Positions 1 through 10,789 of a stretch of 12,364 nt of DNA are shown here, in pieces. The notes beneath the pieces were generated by a model that searched no databases, was not told the DNA's origin, and saw nothing but the letters and a program-made list of their open reading frames with translations. Numbering within the stretch: the first letter of the stretch is position 1; each line of letters begins with the position of its first letter. The position numbers were made by a program, and so were the translations under genes. Source of the stretch: Smittium mucronatum (Eukaryota > Kickxellomycota > Harpellomycetes > Harpellales > Legeriomycetaceae). The stretch covers positions 1-12,364 of the forward strand of contig LSSL01000080.1 of assembly GCA_001953115.1 (NCBI GenBank), read 5' to 3'.

Positions 1-1
1 T

Positions 2-166
2 GATGATTTATTATGGGCGATACGAAAATTGATGAGTAGCGAGGATATTATAAAAGAGTTAGATATGAGCTTATACTACAAAAACAAAAAACAATGGTCT
101 GTCCCTCGATTCGCTGTCTGGCCCAATAAAACTTGTATATTCACACCACTAGTGGTTATTAAATAA
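2..166 (+). CDS. C-terminal fragment of an unidentified protein (partial, weak)
   Basis: An uninterrupted frame enters from the left edge and runs 54 codons to TAA at 164-166. The inferred peptide is mixed and protein-like: it begins DDLLWAIRKLMSSEDIIKEL, has a basic and aromatic middle, and ends in a hydrophobic TPLVVIK. The local base composition is clearly less AT-rich than the following kilobases, which fits a terminal exon followed by a 3' UTR. No family was recognised and no start is visible because the 5' part is outside the window. At this G+C a 54-codon open frame can occur by chance, so the coding call rests on residue composition and position and is weak. It could also be an untranslated exon. 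Confidence 0.3.
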   Translation, partial: DDLLWAIRKLMSSEDIIKELDMSLYYKNKKQWSVPRFAVWPNKTCIFTPLVVIK

Positions 167-540
167 CATTTTCGTCTACAATTGAAAAATATATTGGACC
201 AAAACACAGAAAGACCTACATCACTACACCCAATGGATATTTTTATACGCAAAAAATAAATACAAATTAACGAATAAAAATGCGTTTAGACTCAAGGCTT
301 GTTTACCAGCTGCATACATTTCACACATAGAATATTTCAAAAGCAAACCCAGTAGGCACAGTACACCAATCCCATCCCTGCTGAATTTAAGGAACCACTC
401 TCCGGAACTCTCATTCGCTCGAATAGAAGCACCATTAATGTTCCAGAAAAGTACCAATTATAACCAGACCCCTTCGCCCACCCATCCCCCACACACCTCC
501 AACTCGCTTATTAGACTAATGGAACCTCCTGTATTTTAAT
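167..540 (+). other. Less AT-rich, C-rich UTR-like stretch
   Basis: This segment follows the stop at 164-166 and has visibly more G+C than the DNA from 541 onward, with a markedly C-rich, G-poor tract at about 463-510. It could be the 3' UTR of the fragment at 2-166. A minus-strand frame at 224-457 is open, but it begins with TTG and shows no recognisable domain, so it is treated as incidental. A near-canonical AATAAA lies at 125-130 inside the open frame. No poly(A) site is evident within this segment. Confidence 0.3.
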
Positions 541-2281
541 TTTTATATTTATAGAATAGGTTCAATTTTATTTCACTGATTCGCAATCGTTTAAAATAAT
601 AATTTTTTTTATAAAAAAAAAAGATAAATCAGCCATTGATATTATTTAATATTTATTCTGATAAAAATAAAGTCCTGTTATTAAATTTTTATAATTAATA
701 GATATTTAAGCAAAATCCGCAAATGAATTATAACCTCTATTTGTTTTTCTCGGTTGGGTCTGTTTATTTACCATCTCTTCCATCACTTGTGTACTCTTTA
801 GTTCAATATTTACATGCCAATATTTATTTAAACTTATTTTCATTAGAGATATATTTAAACCTCGATTATGGGGACTTTTTATCCAAACTAACTATTTAAA
901 ATTTTGATAAGTTGAAATGAGTATCCCAAAATAGTATTGAAAAAATTTTCGAAACTATAAAAAAATAATCTTTAATTCCTTAATTAATATTCCATGCAAA
1001 TTTCTGTTTTTTAAACCCCATTTATTTATTAACTATTCGTGCAAACCTGCTATTTTTAAATTTATTACAAGACCAAATGAGTTGTCTTGATTTTTTAAAT
1101 TACCAATATTTCAATACATTATTAATACAATTTTTGTTAACTTTTAATAGTATTTGAATGTAATATAACATATTCTGTAAATTATACTTGTTTTTTAAAC
1201 CTATTGCGGGTGTTATATTGATCCCTAATACAATTAATGGGAAATAATTTAATTAAACCAATAAACTTTTAATTGTGGATAAAACATAGGTATCAAAAAA
1301 TTTAATGAAATAACTCTTATTTTATTTTTTGGTTACATTATGGGTTTTATTAATTATTTTCTAAGATATCAATATGAGATATATAATGATTACCCACATC
1401 TTAAAAATTTAATATTTAATTAGCAGAAAAGTTATAATAATCAGTTTATTTAAAATACGTTAATTTAGAAACTTTTTTTAAAAAAAAAAGCTTGAATTGT
1501 ATATTTAACTTTAACAATCCAAAAAAAATATCTTTTTTACCATTTTTTTCCCTAGTCGGAGTCAATATATATCTCATTATAGACAAATTTGAATCAAATT
1601 TATTAGTTTCTATCGGAATCTCACATTTAAAAAAAAATAACCATTTTTGGAGTTTTACAAAAATTAAATAGTATTAATAGCAAATTATAATACTAAATTC
1701 GCGGAAAAAGGGGGGGGGGTGAACCCGAGAGAAAGCTCAAAAAATGAAAGACAGTTTATTATTAAAAAAAAGTACCAAAATCCTTCTCTTTGTTATTTAA
1801 ATTTGCCTGATTTAAAACTTGAAATAACCGAATAATTTAACCTTTCTAAACTTTAATTAACATTCTTTATTTATTAAATAGCTTTTCCACATATTTAAGT
1901 CAAAAACATTATATCATCTCCGATTATTTATATTTTGGGCTTTATCTCATTTTCATTTATTTATCTATTTAATAATTCTATCTCCAATAAAAATTACTAA
2001 AAGAATTTCATTCAGAATGTTTAATTATTAAACTAAATATAATCCATTAAATCTCTGTTTGAGCTTAAATTTTAAGTGAATAGTTAATATTATTTTGTGG
2101 CAAATGGTTAGCCTATGCCCAATATTTTTTTTACAAAGGGTTAAAATATTTAACTTTAGAGATTCTATTCTATTAAATGTCTATTTTTATTATCTCCATT
2201 TTCCTTATTTATTATATATTAAATAATTTGGAATTTTTCCCTTCCCGCATAGCTATAAGCCAAAAGTTGGATTGATTTATG
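541..2281. other. AT-rich intergenic or intronic sequence, no gene recognised
   Basis: This long low-complexity AT-rich stretch is full of short A and T runs and stops in every frame. A 58-codon open frame at 723-899 (+) has a hydrophobic start, but frames of this length are expected several times by chance at this base composition. The one conspicuous oddity is a run of ten G at 1710-1719. No RNA gene, transposon end or conserved motif was found. Confidence 0.6.
1710..1719 (+). repeat. G10 homopolymer after a purine run
   Basis: Ten consecutive G follow GCGGAAAAA and are followed by TGAACCCGAGAG. This is the only long G run in an otherwise A/T-dominated region. A purine-only tract followed directly by TG resembles a polypurine tract and LTR start, but no retrotransposon coding sequence was found beside it. 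It may simply be a microsatellite or an assembly slip. Confidence 0.6.
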
Positions 2282-2617
2282 AGATTCGGGGTTTTTCGGA
2301 AAAACATCCAATTTATAAATGCAGGAAAACAAGAATAAATTGTAATTAAAGCTATTCTTCATACCCAAACTTTTAATGAGTGGGGATTGGGATCGATATT
2401 TTTTTATGATTTAAGCCAATAATAGGGACTTTTTTATGGGGAGTGATACAGTTTTAGTATTTTTTATATTAAAAATAAAGGACCAGAAGAAGGCGAAGAC
2501 ATAATTAAAGGCATAATGTAATTTTTTAATATTCTTCTTTGTCCGATTTTGGACACGATGAATTAGATATAAAACCTTTGGTTGATATCTGATCAATTGT
2601 TAGTTAAATTGACATAA
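2282..2617 (+). pseudogene. Possible decayed coding segment, unidentified
   Basis: Read in one plus-strand frame, this interval gives protein-like blocks separated by about seven stops. The clearest are RKNIQFINAGKQE, ILHTQTFNEWGLGSIFFYDL and KNKGPEEGEDIIKGIM. The acidic, glycine-rich third block is unusual for random DNA this rich in A+T. However, seven stops in about 111 codons is only slightly fewer than chance, so the statistical support is weak. A transposase-like origin was considered but no motif could be established. It may belong with the open segment at 2953-3132. Confidence 0.22.
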
Positions 2618-2709
2618 TAAAAATTTAAGAAAATTTCTTTAGGAAAGCAATTAAAGTTACACCATTTTAAGCAAAAAGTTCACTTTTATTCGCTTAGCTA
2701 ATTTTTTCC

Positions 2710-2725
2710 AAAAAAAAAAAAAAAA
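2710..2725 (+). repeat. A16 homopolymer
   Basis: Sixteen consecutive A, the longest homopolymer in the window. It lies just downstream of the weak coding echo at 2282-2617, so an old poly(A) tail of a retroposed sequence is possible. No AATAAA was found at the expected distance upstream, so a simple repeat is equally likely. Confidence 0.7.
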
Positions 2726-2952
2726 GGCATTTTTGTTTATGTATATTCCGATTTAAGTCACTAAAAATAATACGAGCAGCCTTAATAAAATTTAATTAAT
2801 TGCTTTTTTACGCCATCAGAATATTTTAATATAGCTAGATATAATTAAAATTATAAATAAACCATTAAAGAATCATAAATATAGATTTTCACCTGACTTT
2901 TCTGCAAAGTATTATTACTTTTGATCTTTTAATTTTTTTTATCCAGGAGATA

Positions 2953-3132
2953 TTGTACTTTGCTATCAAAAATTTTATATTTGGTAGCTCAAAAAATTTT
3001 GAAATAGATAAAAAGGTTATGGATTTATATGAAAAATTCCATTAATTACTGAAACTTCTTGAGGGAAATCAGTTCATGGGTTCAAAAAAAACTGAAAATA
3101 ATTATCAAGATCTTATCTCTGCTGCAGCATAA
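2953..3132 (+). pseudogene. Possible C-terminal remnant of an unidentified protein
   Basis: This plus-strand frame has one internal TAA (3043-3045) and closes with TAA at 3130-3132. It reads as mixed, lysine- and glutamate-containing sequence, with blocks NFEIDKKVMDLYEKFH before the internal stop and LLKLLEGNQFMGSKKTENN after it. One stop in 59 codons is fewer than the roughly five expected in DNA of this composition, but the stretch is short. No family was recognised. It could be the 3' end of the same dead gene as 2282-2617, separated by a degenerate middle. Confidence 0.25.
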
Positions 3133-3879
3133 AAATAAATAATACCACCAGAAAAAAAATAAAAATTAACTAAATCTGTCGAAAATAATAACATTTTTAT
3201 TATCTACTGGTATATGTTAGCATTTTTATCTTTATAAAATTTATCATTTAAACTCATAATAAATTTAATTTAACATCTTAAATTTTTTTATAATATATTC
3301 TAATGTTATAAAATAATGCAAATATAATTCATAAAAGTATATTACCTCGAAAAATATTAAGATATACATAACCAATTTTTTAAAATGTTATCCAAAATAT
3401 AATTATGAAGGAGTATTTTACTTCTTAAAAATGTCTTAATGTAGTAAAATGATTCTAATTTACGCATTTGATTGTTATTTTTTCATCAAAAGCAATAAAA
3501 TTATTTTTAAAAGAACCTGGCTTATTTTTTTTTGTGTGGGGAATTCCATTTCATAAGGTTTAAAGGGAAAAAAAATCGAAAATAGTCTTCATTTTCGTAC
3601 TTACAGATACCCAAAATCATTGATGTGATTTTCCGGCTTTATAAATGGGTGTTACATACTGAATATATATTTAAGCATATGTATTCATAATTAATACGCT
3701 AAAATAGTATAGAAAAACCGCAGATTTAATGGGTTACGTTTTTTTTAACGTGTAGATATTTTTTCTAAAAAAAATTCAAATAAAAAGCTCTATATTTTTT
3801 TGATCATCCAGATTATTTTTTTTTGCGTATTAGAGTGATTTAATAAGTCCTTGAAAATATTGAGATTGAGATACTAATA
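3133..3879. other. AT-rich sequence, no gene recognised
   Basis: AT-rich sequence with dense stops in most frames. The minus-strand frame of the pseudogene at 3880-5042 loses coherence around 3880. A short minus-strand open stretch around 3530-3650 gives protein-like residues but is too short to call. No repeats or RNA genes were seen. Confidence 0.5.
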
Positions 3880-5042
3880 TAAATTATTGCACTTTTTTTA
3901 ACTGAATTTTAATAGCTGGTGAATATTTCTGGCCATCCATAAACTACTGGAATCACGAACAAAAAACTAATAACAGAAAATATATTTTCGGACTCATTGA
4001 AAGTTTCAAGCTGTATAGAATTAAATATATTTAATAAATTTAATAAAATTTCATATTCCGGATCATTTTAAGAAATAAAAAGATTTTCTACCCTCTAGGG
4101 CTGATATATAGTTTTAAAAAACTTTTGGACTCTTGGAGCATAACGTGAATTTAGATTATTTTTTACATAATGATACAGCTATTATAAATCGGATTCACTA
4201 ATCATTCAGATTGAATTTTTACAAAATTTTATATCTGATATATTTTCATGATTCAAATCCATCTTTAATAATTTTAATATACCATTCAAACCCATTGATT
4301 TTTGATGAGCTAAAGATTGAGTATCACTTAATCCAATACGTGTTCTTTTAGAATATAGATCCGGATTTTCGGAAATTATATATTATGGCTCATTTAGGTG
4401 TTCCCATTTTGTAGAAAATATTTTTTTTACTTTTTCAAAAAAAAATTAGCAAGAAAGTAATATATTTTCCCAAAAATCACATAATGTATATTTTATAAAT
4501 TGGCCAAAAAAAACTTTCCTATATTTTTTATAATTTATTAGCTATATGAGACGAGAAGTTAGGACTAAATCGAACAAAAAAAATTCAAAAACTTGATTGG
4601 TAATTTTCCTTGCGGAATATGAAATTAAGTTTTTTATGCTCCAAATCAACATTTCTCTCTCCTGATATATTTTTAGAACGTTAAGAATCCAAATATACGA
4701 ACTTTTATCATCGCTAATTACAATAGAAGTTGATAATGAAATAAATCTCTAAAAGAAATATGTGATACCAGAAAATATAAAATGGCGATTTTCATAAATT
4801 AATTTGAATTTGGGGTACATATTTAGATACTTAGCTTGTGATAATATATTTATTTGATTTATCGACGTAAATTTAGCCATTAAGTTCTCTATTTTAGATG
4901 ATAAACGGGACACATATGGATTTTCAGAATCACTTTTTTTCGAAAAACTAGCACATATTTCTGTAAAGAAATCAATAGTTTCCGGACAAATTTTTCTTTC
5001 ATTATTAATAACTGTTGACTCAGTAATAAATATCGTTGATTT
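3880..5042 (-). pseudogene. Long decayed coding sequence, unidentified protein
   Basis: One minus-strand frame stays coherent for about 380 codons with only about ten stops, where about 34 would be expected at this base composition. It is open for 97 codons from 5042 to 4752, has a TAG at 4751-4749, and is then open for 68 codons to a TAG at 4544-4542. It continues in the same frame through YSKRTRIGLSDTQSLAHQKS (about 4350-4291) and RYAPRVQKFFKTIYQP to about 3900. Residue content is protein-like, with charged and polar stretches. No signal peptide, zinc finger or catalytic motif was recognised. A possible start at 5060-5058 is followed at once by two stops, and a neighbouring frame is fairly open upstream, so the true 5' end may be frameshifted. 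It is on the same strand as the retrotransposon at 9004-11770 but no relationship was shown. A dead gene or transposon ORF is the best reading; the function is unknown. Confidence 0.6.
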
Positions 5043-7300
5043 TTATTTGAATCACTTCATTTTAAAGCCTCCTTTTTATTTTTCTGATTTTTACACCGAT
5101 TTTAAGCTGTTATATAATATTTAATTTGTGTTCGAAAATTTCTGTTGGTTGCAATTTATAATAGAGGATTTTATATTTCTAAGTCGTAACTCTGACTATC
5201 GTAAAATTTACCAAATGTTATATCTGACGGAAATAAGTTATACTTTAAGCTAAAGAAGGAATAGATTGTCGATATATAATTTTTCAATTTTTTAGTTTAT
5301 TAAATCCTTATTTTTCCTTTGATTTTTTTTAAGCTTGTTAACCTCTGAGTCCATTTAAATTAAAAAATTTCAAATTTTAAAGATATTATGTTAATTTTTT
5401 TGAAATTTTAAGGATTTATTAGTAATAATAATAATAAGAGAAAAAAGATATAACGAAAGCGTGGATTTAGGTAATATTTTACAGTGATAAATACTCACCT
5501 GTGTGCTATTTTGAATTTTTTTTTTTACTTTTTAATTATTGTTAAAATTATCTGTTCTAATTAAGTGTTATTTTTTTATTATTAAAAAAATGAATGGCTT
5601 TGATCTCATTTGAAACTTTTGTGATTATATTAGCATTCGCTTAAATTTTAATTCACAAAATGAAATTTGAACCAATTTTATCAAAAATTCAATTGGATGA
5701 ATTATTTAACTTTTTTCCCCAAGATTGGTGTGAAAATTGGTTATTTTCTTAATGAAAATGAGTGGATATACAATATTTTCCAAAAATCAATAAAAAAAAT
5801 CAAAAATTAATTTTTCCACTTTTCATTACGACTATAATCATGGCTTATTTTTTTATATTCAGTAAAAAATGTTTAATTAATTCAATGGAGAAATTGTCTA
5901 CTTAATGCAATCATTAATATATAAATGAACAAATAAAGAAATTAAATACTCTTATATCTTGAAAAATAATTTTTTTATCTTTTTTTAATAAACTTATTCT
6001 TCAAAAAAGAATAAATTTACTATTTTTGATATTTTTAAATGATTTCTTTTTTCAATAAAAAAAAAAGATTTGTTATTACTCATTTCAATTTTCGTAAAAA
6101 AAAATTAATCGATTAATTAATACCTCATAAAATCTGGAATCGCTAATTTTATTCTTATTATATCCATTTATTAATTACCTAACCATTGCATTAATTAAAA
6201 GACACACTAATTGTCTCTTTTTCTTGATGAAGTTTTAAAATATCAATTTATATCCTAAGAATGAACCCTTATAACGGTTAAATTAGACGACGGTAATCCA
6301 TGGTACTTGCATTTATCTTAATCATCTAATTAAAAATTCAATTTTGTACAAATATGATTTAAATTATTTTAAAGTTTAGAATATAAAGTGCTGGAAAATA
6401 AATAATATACATTTATACTAGAATCTCTAACATTAAACCAAACTAACAATATTACATTGGAAATAAAATAATTAGAACGCTTTAGGCTTTTATAATTTGT
6501 GGTATAGTTTCGATGTTCCAATATTAAAAAAAAACATGTATTTATGGTACCAAAAAAAAAACTAGATAAAAATCACGCTAATAATTCTAAATAATAGTAA
6601 AAAAAATTCTAATTCTAAATGTAATTTTTTTTTATTGAAATATCATTGAATTTTGGTATAGCTGGGGGGTTTTTTTGATTATAGGTCCTATCAAGAAATT
6701 TATAGGTGATTTAAAAAATAAAAAATACCTTTAATTACATTCATTTCTATAAAACCTACCAGTGGCTTAAAAATAAATGATAGTAATAAAAATTAATTAT
6801 GTTGCACTTTTAATTATTTTATCTTTAAACAGCTAATTTTGAATTAATAAACCGATATTTCTCCCAAATCATATTTGATTTGGCTCATAGGATATAAAAT
6901 GAATCAATTTATTTAACTGAATGTTTTTTTTTTTGATTACATAAAGTTGATAATATCTCTAAAAAATGTTGTCTTGTTTTAGTTTTTTATAATATAATCC
7001 AAAAACATTTAATTTTTTTCTTTAATAAATATTATTATTATGAAAATTAATAATAGCGAATTCTAAATTAGATTATTATTTGATTATTCATTTTTTAATT
7101 AAAAGCTTAATTTCCATAGCTAATTTTTTTTTCTCCAATATTGATGATTAGGCGAAATAAAAAATACACGGGTTATTTTTTCATATTTCATAATTTATCC
7201 ATTGAAAATTTAATTTTCCAAATTTTTATTATTTCCATCTGAATAAAAATAAAATTTCGATTTTAATTAGAAGTGATTTTTTTTAAATTTAGGATCCCAA

Positions 7301-7316
7301 TATATATATATATATA
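7301..7316. repeat. (TA)8 microsatellite
   Basis: Eight uninterrupted TA dinucleotides, with a second shorter TA run about 120 bases to the right. Confidence 0.85.
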
Positions 7317-8639
7317 TTATAAGTTATAATTCTGATTTTTTTTAGTTAATATAAATCTGGATAGTATCCATATGGAATCAAAATTTCCTAAAATAGATCA
7401 TGTAAACAAAAAAAAAGACTCTATAAATATATATATATAATTTATGGAAACAAAAATTATTAATATTAATATTGATTCCTTTTTTAAAAAGAGAAAGATA
7501 ATAGAGAGAAAAATTGTTATAAAAATACCATTTTATTATTAGTAATACAAAAATTTCAAAAAATTTTATTAGGATGTTTTTTCTTAACACTGATTTATTG
7601 TTTATTTAGTACAAAAGCGCCAATTTAAATTCCGTAAAATTTATATGCATTAAATTTTTTTATAGTTTTCTAATTGGCTAAATCATCAATTATAAATTAT
7701 TTCTATTTCTAATCAATTTATATAAAAATTTAGAATTTTTTTATTTAATATTCTAGGTTTAAATACTGATTTTTTTTCTAATTTTATAGATAATCTTAGT
7801 TTTTGAATGTTTTTTTTGTAAATATTTCCAGTTTAATTTTAATTCTCATTTTACGATAAATTTCATAGTTATGTTAATTTATTAATAGTTTCTAAATCCA
7901 ATAATTTTTAACTTAGAGGGGTTCAAATATTTTATCATTTTAAATACCATTTAAATTAAATGGTTTAAAAGCTTATTTATACAAGAAAACTTATCTGATT
8001 TAATTTTTTTACAATTATCATAACTAATATATCCCAAAAATAAAAAATATATAGATGTAATGTATAATTTTTGCATTATATTTTTTATTATTTATTTCGA
8101 TTTACGCCTAGTTTAGGATGAAGATTTTTTAAACAGATACAAGTTTTCTATATCTCTAAAAAATTTACCTAAAAAAAATCACTCAATAATAAATCTAATA
8201 AATAATTATTCTTAGTATTTTATGCCAAAATAATTCAAATAATAAAAATATAAAAGTATAAATAAAGCTTAAAATAAAATAAAGAAAAGGTCCTTTTTCT
8301 ATAAAAACACTCCACAAGCCCTTTTATATTTTTTCAAGGTTATAAGAATTATTTTTTCAAGTGCTGCCTTATCCAAAAAGTATAAAAAATAAGATTAAGT
8401 TAACGTTTAAACAAATAAAAAAAAGACATTGCATATAAAAGATTAAATGTAAGTATTTTAAATTCATTCTAAAACCACGAGAAATTTTTTTTAAAATTTT
8501 TTTCTTAACTCTTTTATGCGACTTTACTGTGTTGCATGAATAAATTCATCATTTTTGTATCATTTAATGGTTGATTAAAAAATAAAATTACTGTTTTCGC
8601 TCTATGGGAGTTTTTTTATTTGATTAATTAACAGATGTT

Positions 8640-8673
8640 TTTAATATATTATTTAATTTAATATATTATTTAA
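8640..8673. repeat. 17-bp tandem duplication
   Basis: TTTAATATATTATTTAA occurs twice head to tail without a mismatch (8640-8656 and 8657-8673). The unit is close to self-complementary. The perfect identity suggests a recent duplication or slippage event. Confidence 0.85.
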
Positions 8674-8839
8674 TATAATCTTTTTTTAAAATAGGCTTTA
8701 AAAAACAAAAACAAAATTATTTTTTTTGGACTTCTTGTTCTAATATTTTCTGCAAAATTTAATAAATAAACATTAAACTTCATCAAGAGAGAAATTTCAC
8801 AATATCAATCATAAATATAAATAAGGAAAAATTATAATA

Positions 8840-8910
8840 GCGCCTCCCCAGTTAGCTCAATGTTAGAGCTTAAGAATTTTAAACTTTTCATATTGTGCAT
8901 CCGAATTAAT
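8840..8910 (+). pseudogene. Degenerate tRNA(Lys)-like sequence (tRNA pseudogene or SINE head)
   Basis: The sequence begins GCGCCTCCCC and holds a good internal promoter box A (TTAGCTCAATGTTAGAGC). Its D stem is perfect: GCTC at 8855-8858 pairs with GAGC at 8866-8869 around a seven-base loop. Counting on from there puts TTT at 8878-8880 in the anticodon position, giving a lysine-type anticodon. The anticodon stem keeps three central pairs and loses the two outer ones. GCATCCGAATT at about 8898-8908 resembles a damaged box B, but the T stem and the 3' acceptor strand are not recognisable. It is therefore not a functional tRNA. It could be a tRNA pseudogene or the head of a tRNA-derived SINE whose body has decayed into the AT-rich sequence that follows. 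Confidence 0.5.
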
Positions 8911-9003
8911 TGATACTGAAATCTAGTTCATTTAATTATTTTACTTAATTATTTGATTTTATTCTTTTTTTTCTTTTTCTTCTTATTTTAATTTATTTTT
9001 TCT

Positions 9004-9400
9004 TGGGAGAGTCATTTACCCTAGAGCTATTAGTATAACCCACGATACTAAAAATTATGCGAGTTAGACAGAAAATTGGGTTGATTTTTTTCTATTAAAA
9101 TATTATGATCTAATTCTTTTATATAGCCTGGCCTGTTGGGTGTATTTAATAAAACAAGTTAATATAGTTAAAAGTCTTTATAGGCAAAAATAAATATAGA
9201 ACTGAGATTCGAATTTTTTTTAATACTAAAATGATAATAATTAGATTTAATTAGAGATGCGTTCTTTTTAAAAGTGAAGCTAATTTACAATCAATTAAAC
9301 TAACCAAAACTATAGGAGAAAATTTTTATTATCAATTCGATCTTTAATCAGAGTTTAGTATTGTTTGGATGATTAATATTATCCATACATATAACATTCA
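9004..9400 (-). repeat. Probable 3' LTR of the Ty3/gypsy-like element
   Basis: On the minus strand a purine-rich tract (complement of 9401-9408) is followed directly by TGAATGTTAT, a plausible LTR start. A TATA box lies about 275 bases into it. The far end is less certain: a TG...CA pairing puts it at about 9004 on the plus strand, giving 397 bp, but no partner LTR is in the window for comparison. A slightly longer LTR reaching the minus-strand AATAAA near 8990 is also possible. Confidence 0.5.
9116..9125 (-). promoter_or_regulatory. TATA box inside the LTR
   Basis: TATATAAAAG on the minus strand, preceded by the G+C patch GGCCAGGC. It is in the place expected for the U3 promoter of the retrotransposon. 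The element is dead, so present activity is unknown. Confidence 0.55.
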
Positions 9401-9408
9401 CCCTCCTT
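9401..9408 (-). other. Polypurine tract (plus-strand primer site) of the retrotransposon
   Basis: AAGGAGGG on the minus strand lies between the end of the pol remnant and the probable LTR start TGAATG. This is the normal place for the primer of plus-strand DNA synthesis. The tract is short but pure purine. Confidence 0.55.
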
Positions 9409-9799
9409 AAAGTTTGCCCCTGTATTAATTTCGTGGAACTATCTTAATATCTGCAAGGTTAAATTTAGCTTTGCCGAAAAAACCTCTAGAATCGATCTAT
9501 TTGTTTTTCTGAATTTTTTTAATCTGTCTCCATGATTATTTCCAATTCTAAACATGAATCTATTATTGTAAAAGACCTTATTTTCCTATCTTAGTTATGT
9601 TTTAAGATCCTTCCGAAGTCAAAGAGAATTTAGAACTAGTTAAATCTGAGTGTTTTAATAATTTTTCACCATTTTCATATTGATTAGGATTATTCTTATC
9701 TTCATAAAGATTTGAGCTTTGGGTCTTATACATAATGCTACAACCCAAAAAAAATTTATGTGATATTTAAAGAATTTAATTGAAAAATCAATCCAGTTT

Positions 9800-10510
9800 T
9801 ACATTTTATCTGCTATGTTAAGAGAAGTATCCGGTGTTTCAAATTAGTTGGAAGAGTGATTTTTTTCTAGTAAATCAATTCAGCAGGACTTAATCTCGTT
9901 GATTTTTTTTGATATAAAGAATTGAAAGGTGTGATATCAATAAGTAGAACTACCAGTAAGATCCATCGTCTACAAATAACATGAAAAGTGACACCTTTTG
10001 ATTCCTACTGAAACGTTAAAACTGAAAATTTGATTGAGTTCAATGTTTAGTAGTTGGAATATGATATATGTCGTGTTTTTTTAGAAATACGTTAATATAA
10101 ACTTAAAATTTTGAGACCCCTATTGGTTATAATTTTTTTAGGGATTCCATATAATTGAAATATTTATGTTAGGGTGGAATTTAAAATGTTCTCTAAAGGT
10201 ACTTTGGGCATAACAGAGACTATTTCCCATTTATTACAGTAGTGGATAACATCCTTTATTTACCTTATGTTATTGACTGTTATTGGATTTATTGGACAGA
10301 TTATGTCAATCCCAATAATATAAAAAATATTTAATCCAATATCGGTACTATTTAATAATATATAGTAAAAGTATCTTTATATCTTTGACAAATATGACGA
10401 ACTTCTACTATTTATTTATCCAATTTATACGACCATAACCCAATTATTAATTTATCCACTCGATAGAGTTGTTTTTTATGCCATTTTGTGTTTCTTAGTG
10501 TACATTTATG
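9800..10510 (-). pseudogene. Retrotransposon integrase remnant
   Basis: The zinc-binding head survives in pieces: a VH pair near 10503-10498, one later His position read as Gln, and HICQRYKD (10395-10375) in which the second Cys of the CxxC has become Tyr. The core follows. GIDIICPI keeps the first catalytic Asp (10307-10305). A WEIVSVMPK-like segment and QLYGIPKKII (10157-10128) come next, then TNRG, where the second catalytic Asp is Asn. The catalytic Glu region could not be aligned. RLSPAELIY at about 9890-9860 matches the conserved segment downstream of the core in Ty3/gypsy integrases. Several in-frame stops and at least two shifts are present. It cannot encode an active enzyme. Confidence 0.75.
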
Positions 10511-10789
10511 ATAAAAAAATTTCTATCCTCTTTTTTTTATAAACAATATATCTCCAAATTTTTTAGATTTTCTGTAAAATTCTCTTTCTTTTATACTATA
10601 AATTTCAGGAGAATTTTCAAATTTCTTTCCATGATTTTTATCATAACCCAAAGGGTAGCTTAAAATTCCAATAAAATCTTTTATTATGCTTAAACACACT
10701 ATTTATATCCTCATTTGTTCAAAAATCAATGTTTTTTTATCTGCCTTCTATAATTCAACTCATTTAGTCTGTTGGGCTCTGAGATCCTG

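Larger units (their letters stand above)
5061..8838. other. AT-rich sequence, no gene recognised
   Basis: Nearly 3.8 kb of AT-rich, low-complexity DNA. A 30-codon plus-strand frame at 5660-5752 and the minus-strand frame at 7378-7590 are open, but the latter is almost pure Ile/Phe/Tyr/Asn, as random AT DNA would give. Simple repeats occur at 7301-7316 (TA), 7428-7438 (TA) and 5421-5435 (TAA-like), and a 17-bp tandem duplication lies at 8640-8673. No tRNA, rRNA or recognisable transposon protein was seen. Confidence 0.5.

Noticed and set aside
224..457. Minus-strand open frame of 77 codons with hydrophobic stretches
   Set aside because: It starts with TTG, has no recognised domain, and lies in a UTR-like segment; chance is sufficient explanation.
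723..899. Plus-strand 58-codon ORF with signal-peptide-like start, followed by a somewhat stop-poor frame to about 1440
   Set aside because: With stops at about 9% of codons, several frames this long are expected in the window; the extended frame has about 12 stops against about 22 expected, not convincing after testing six frames.
2411..2596. Minus-strand 61-codon ORF
   Set aside because: Lys/Phe/Ile-rich composition typical of AT-rich non-coding DNA and overlaps the opposite-strand echo at 2282-2617.
5660..5752. Plus-strand 30-codon ORF with plausible residues
   Set aside because: Too short, and the surrounding frame does not show a clear deficit of stops.
7378..7590. Minus-strand 70-codon ORF
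   Set aside because: Almost entirely Ile, Phe, Tyr, Asn and Leu, with TA-repeat encoded tyrosine-isoleucine runs; low-complexity artefact.
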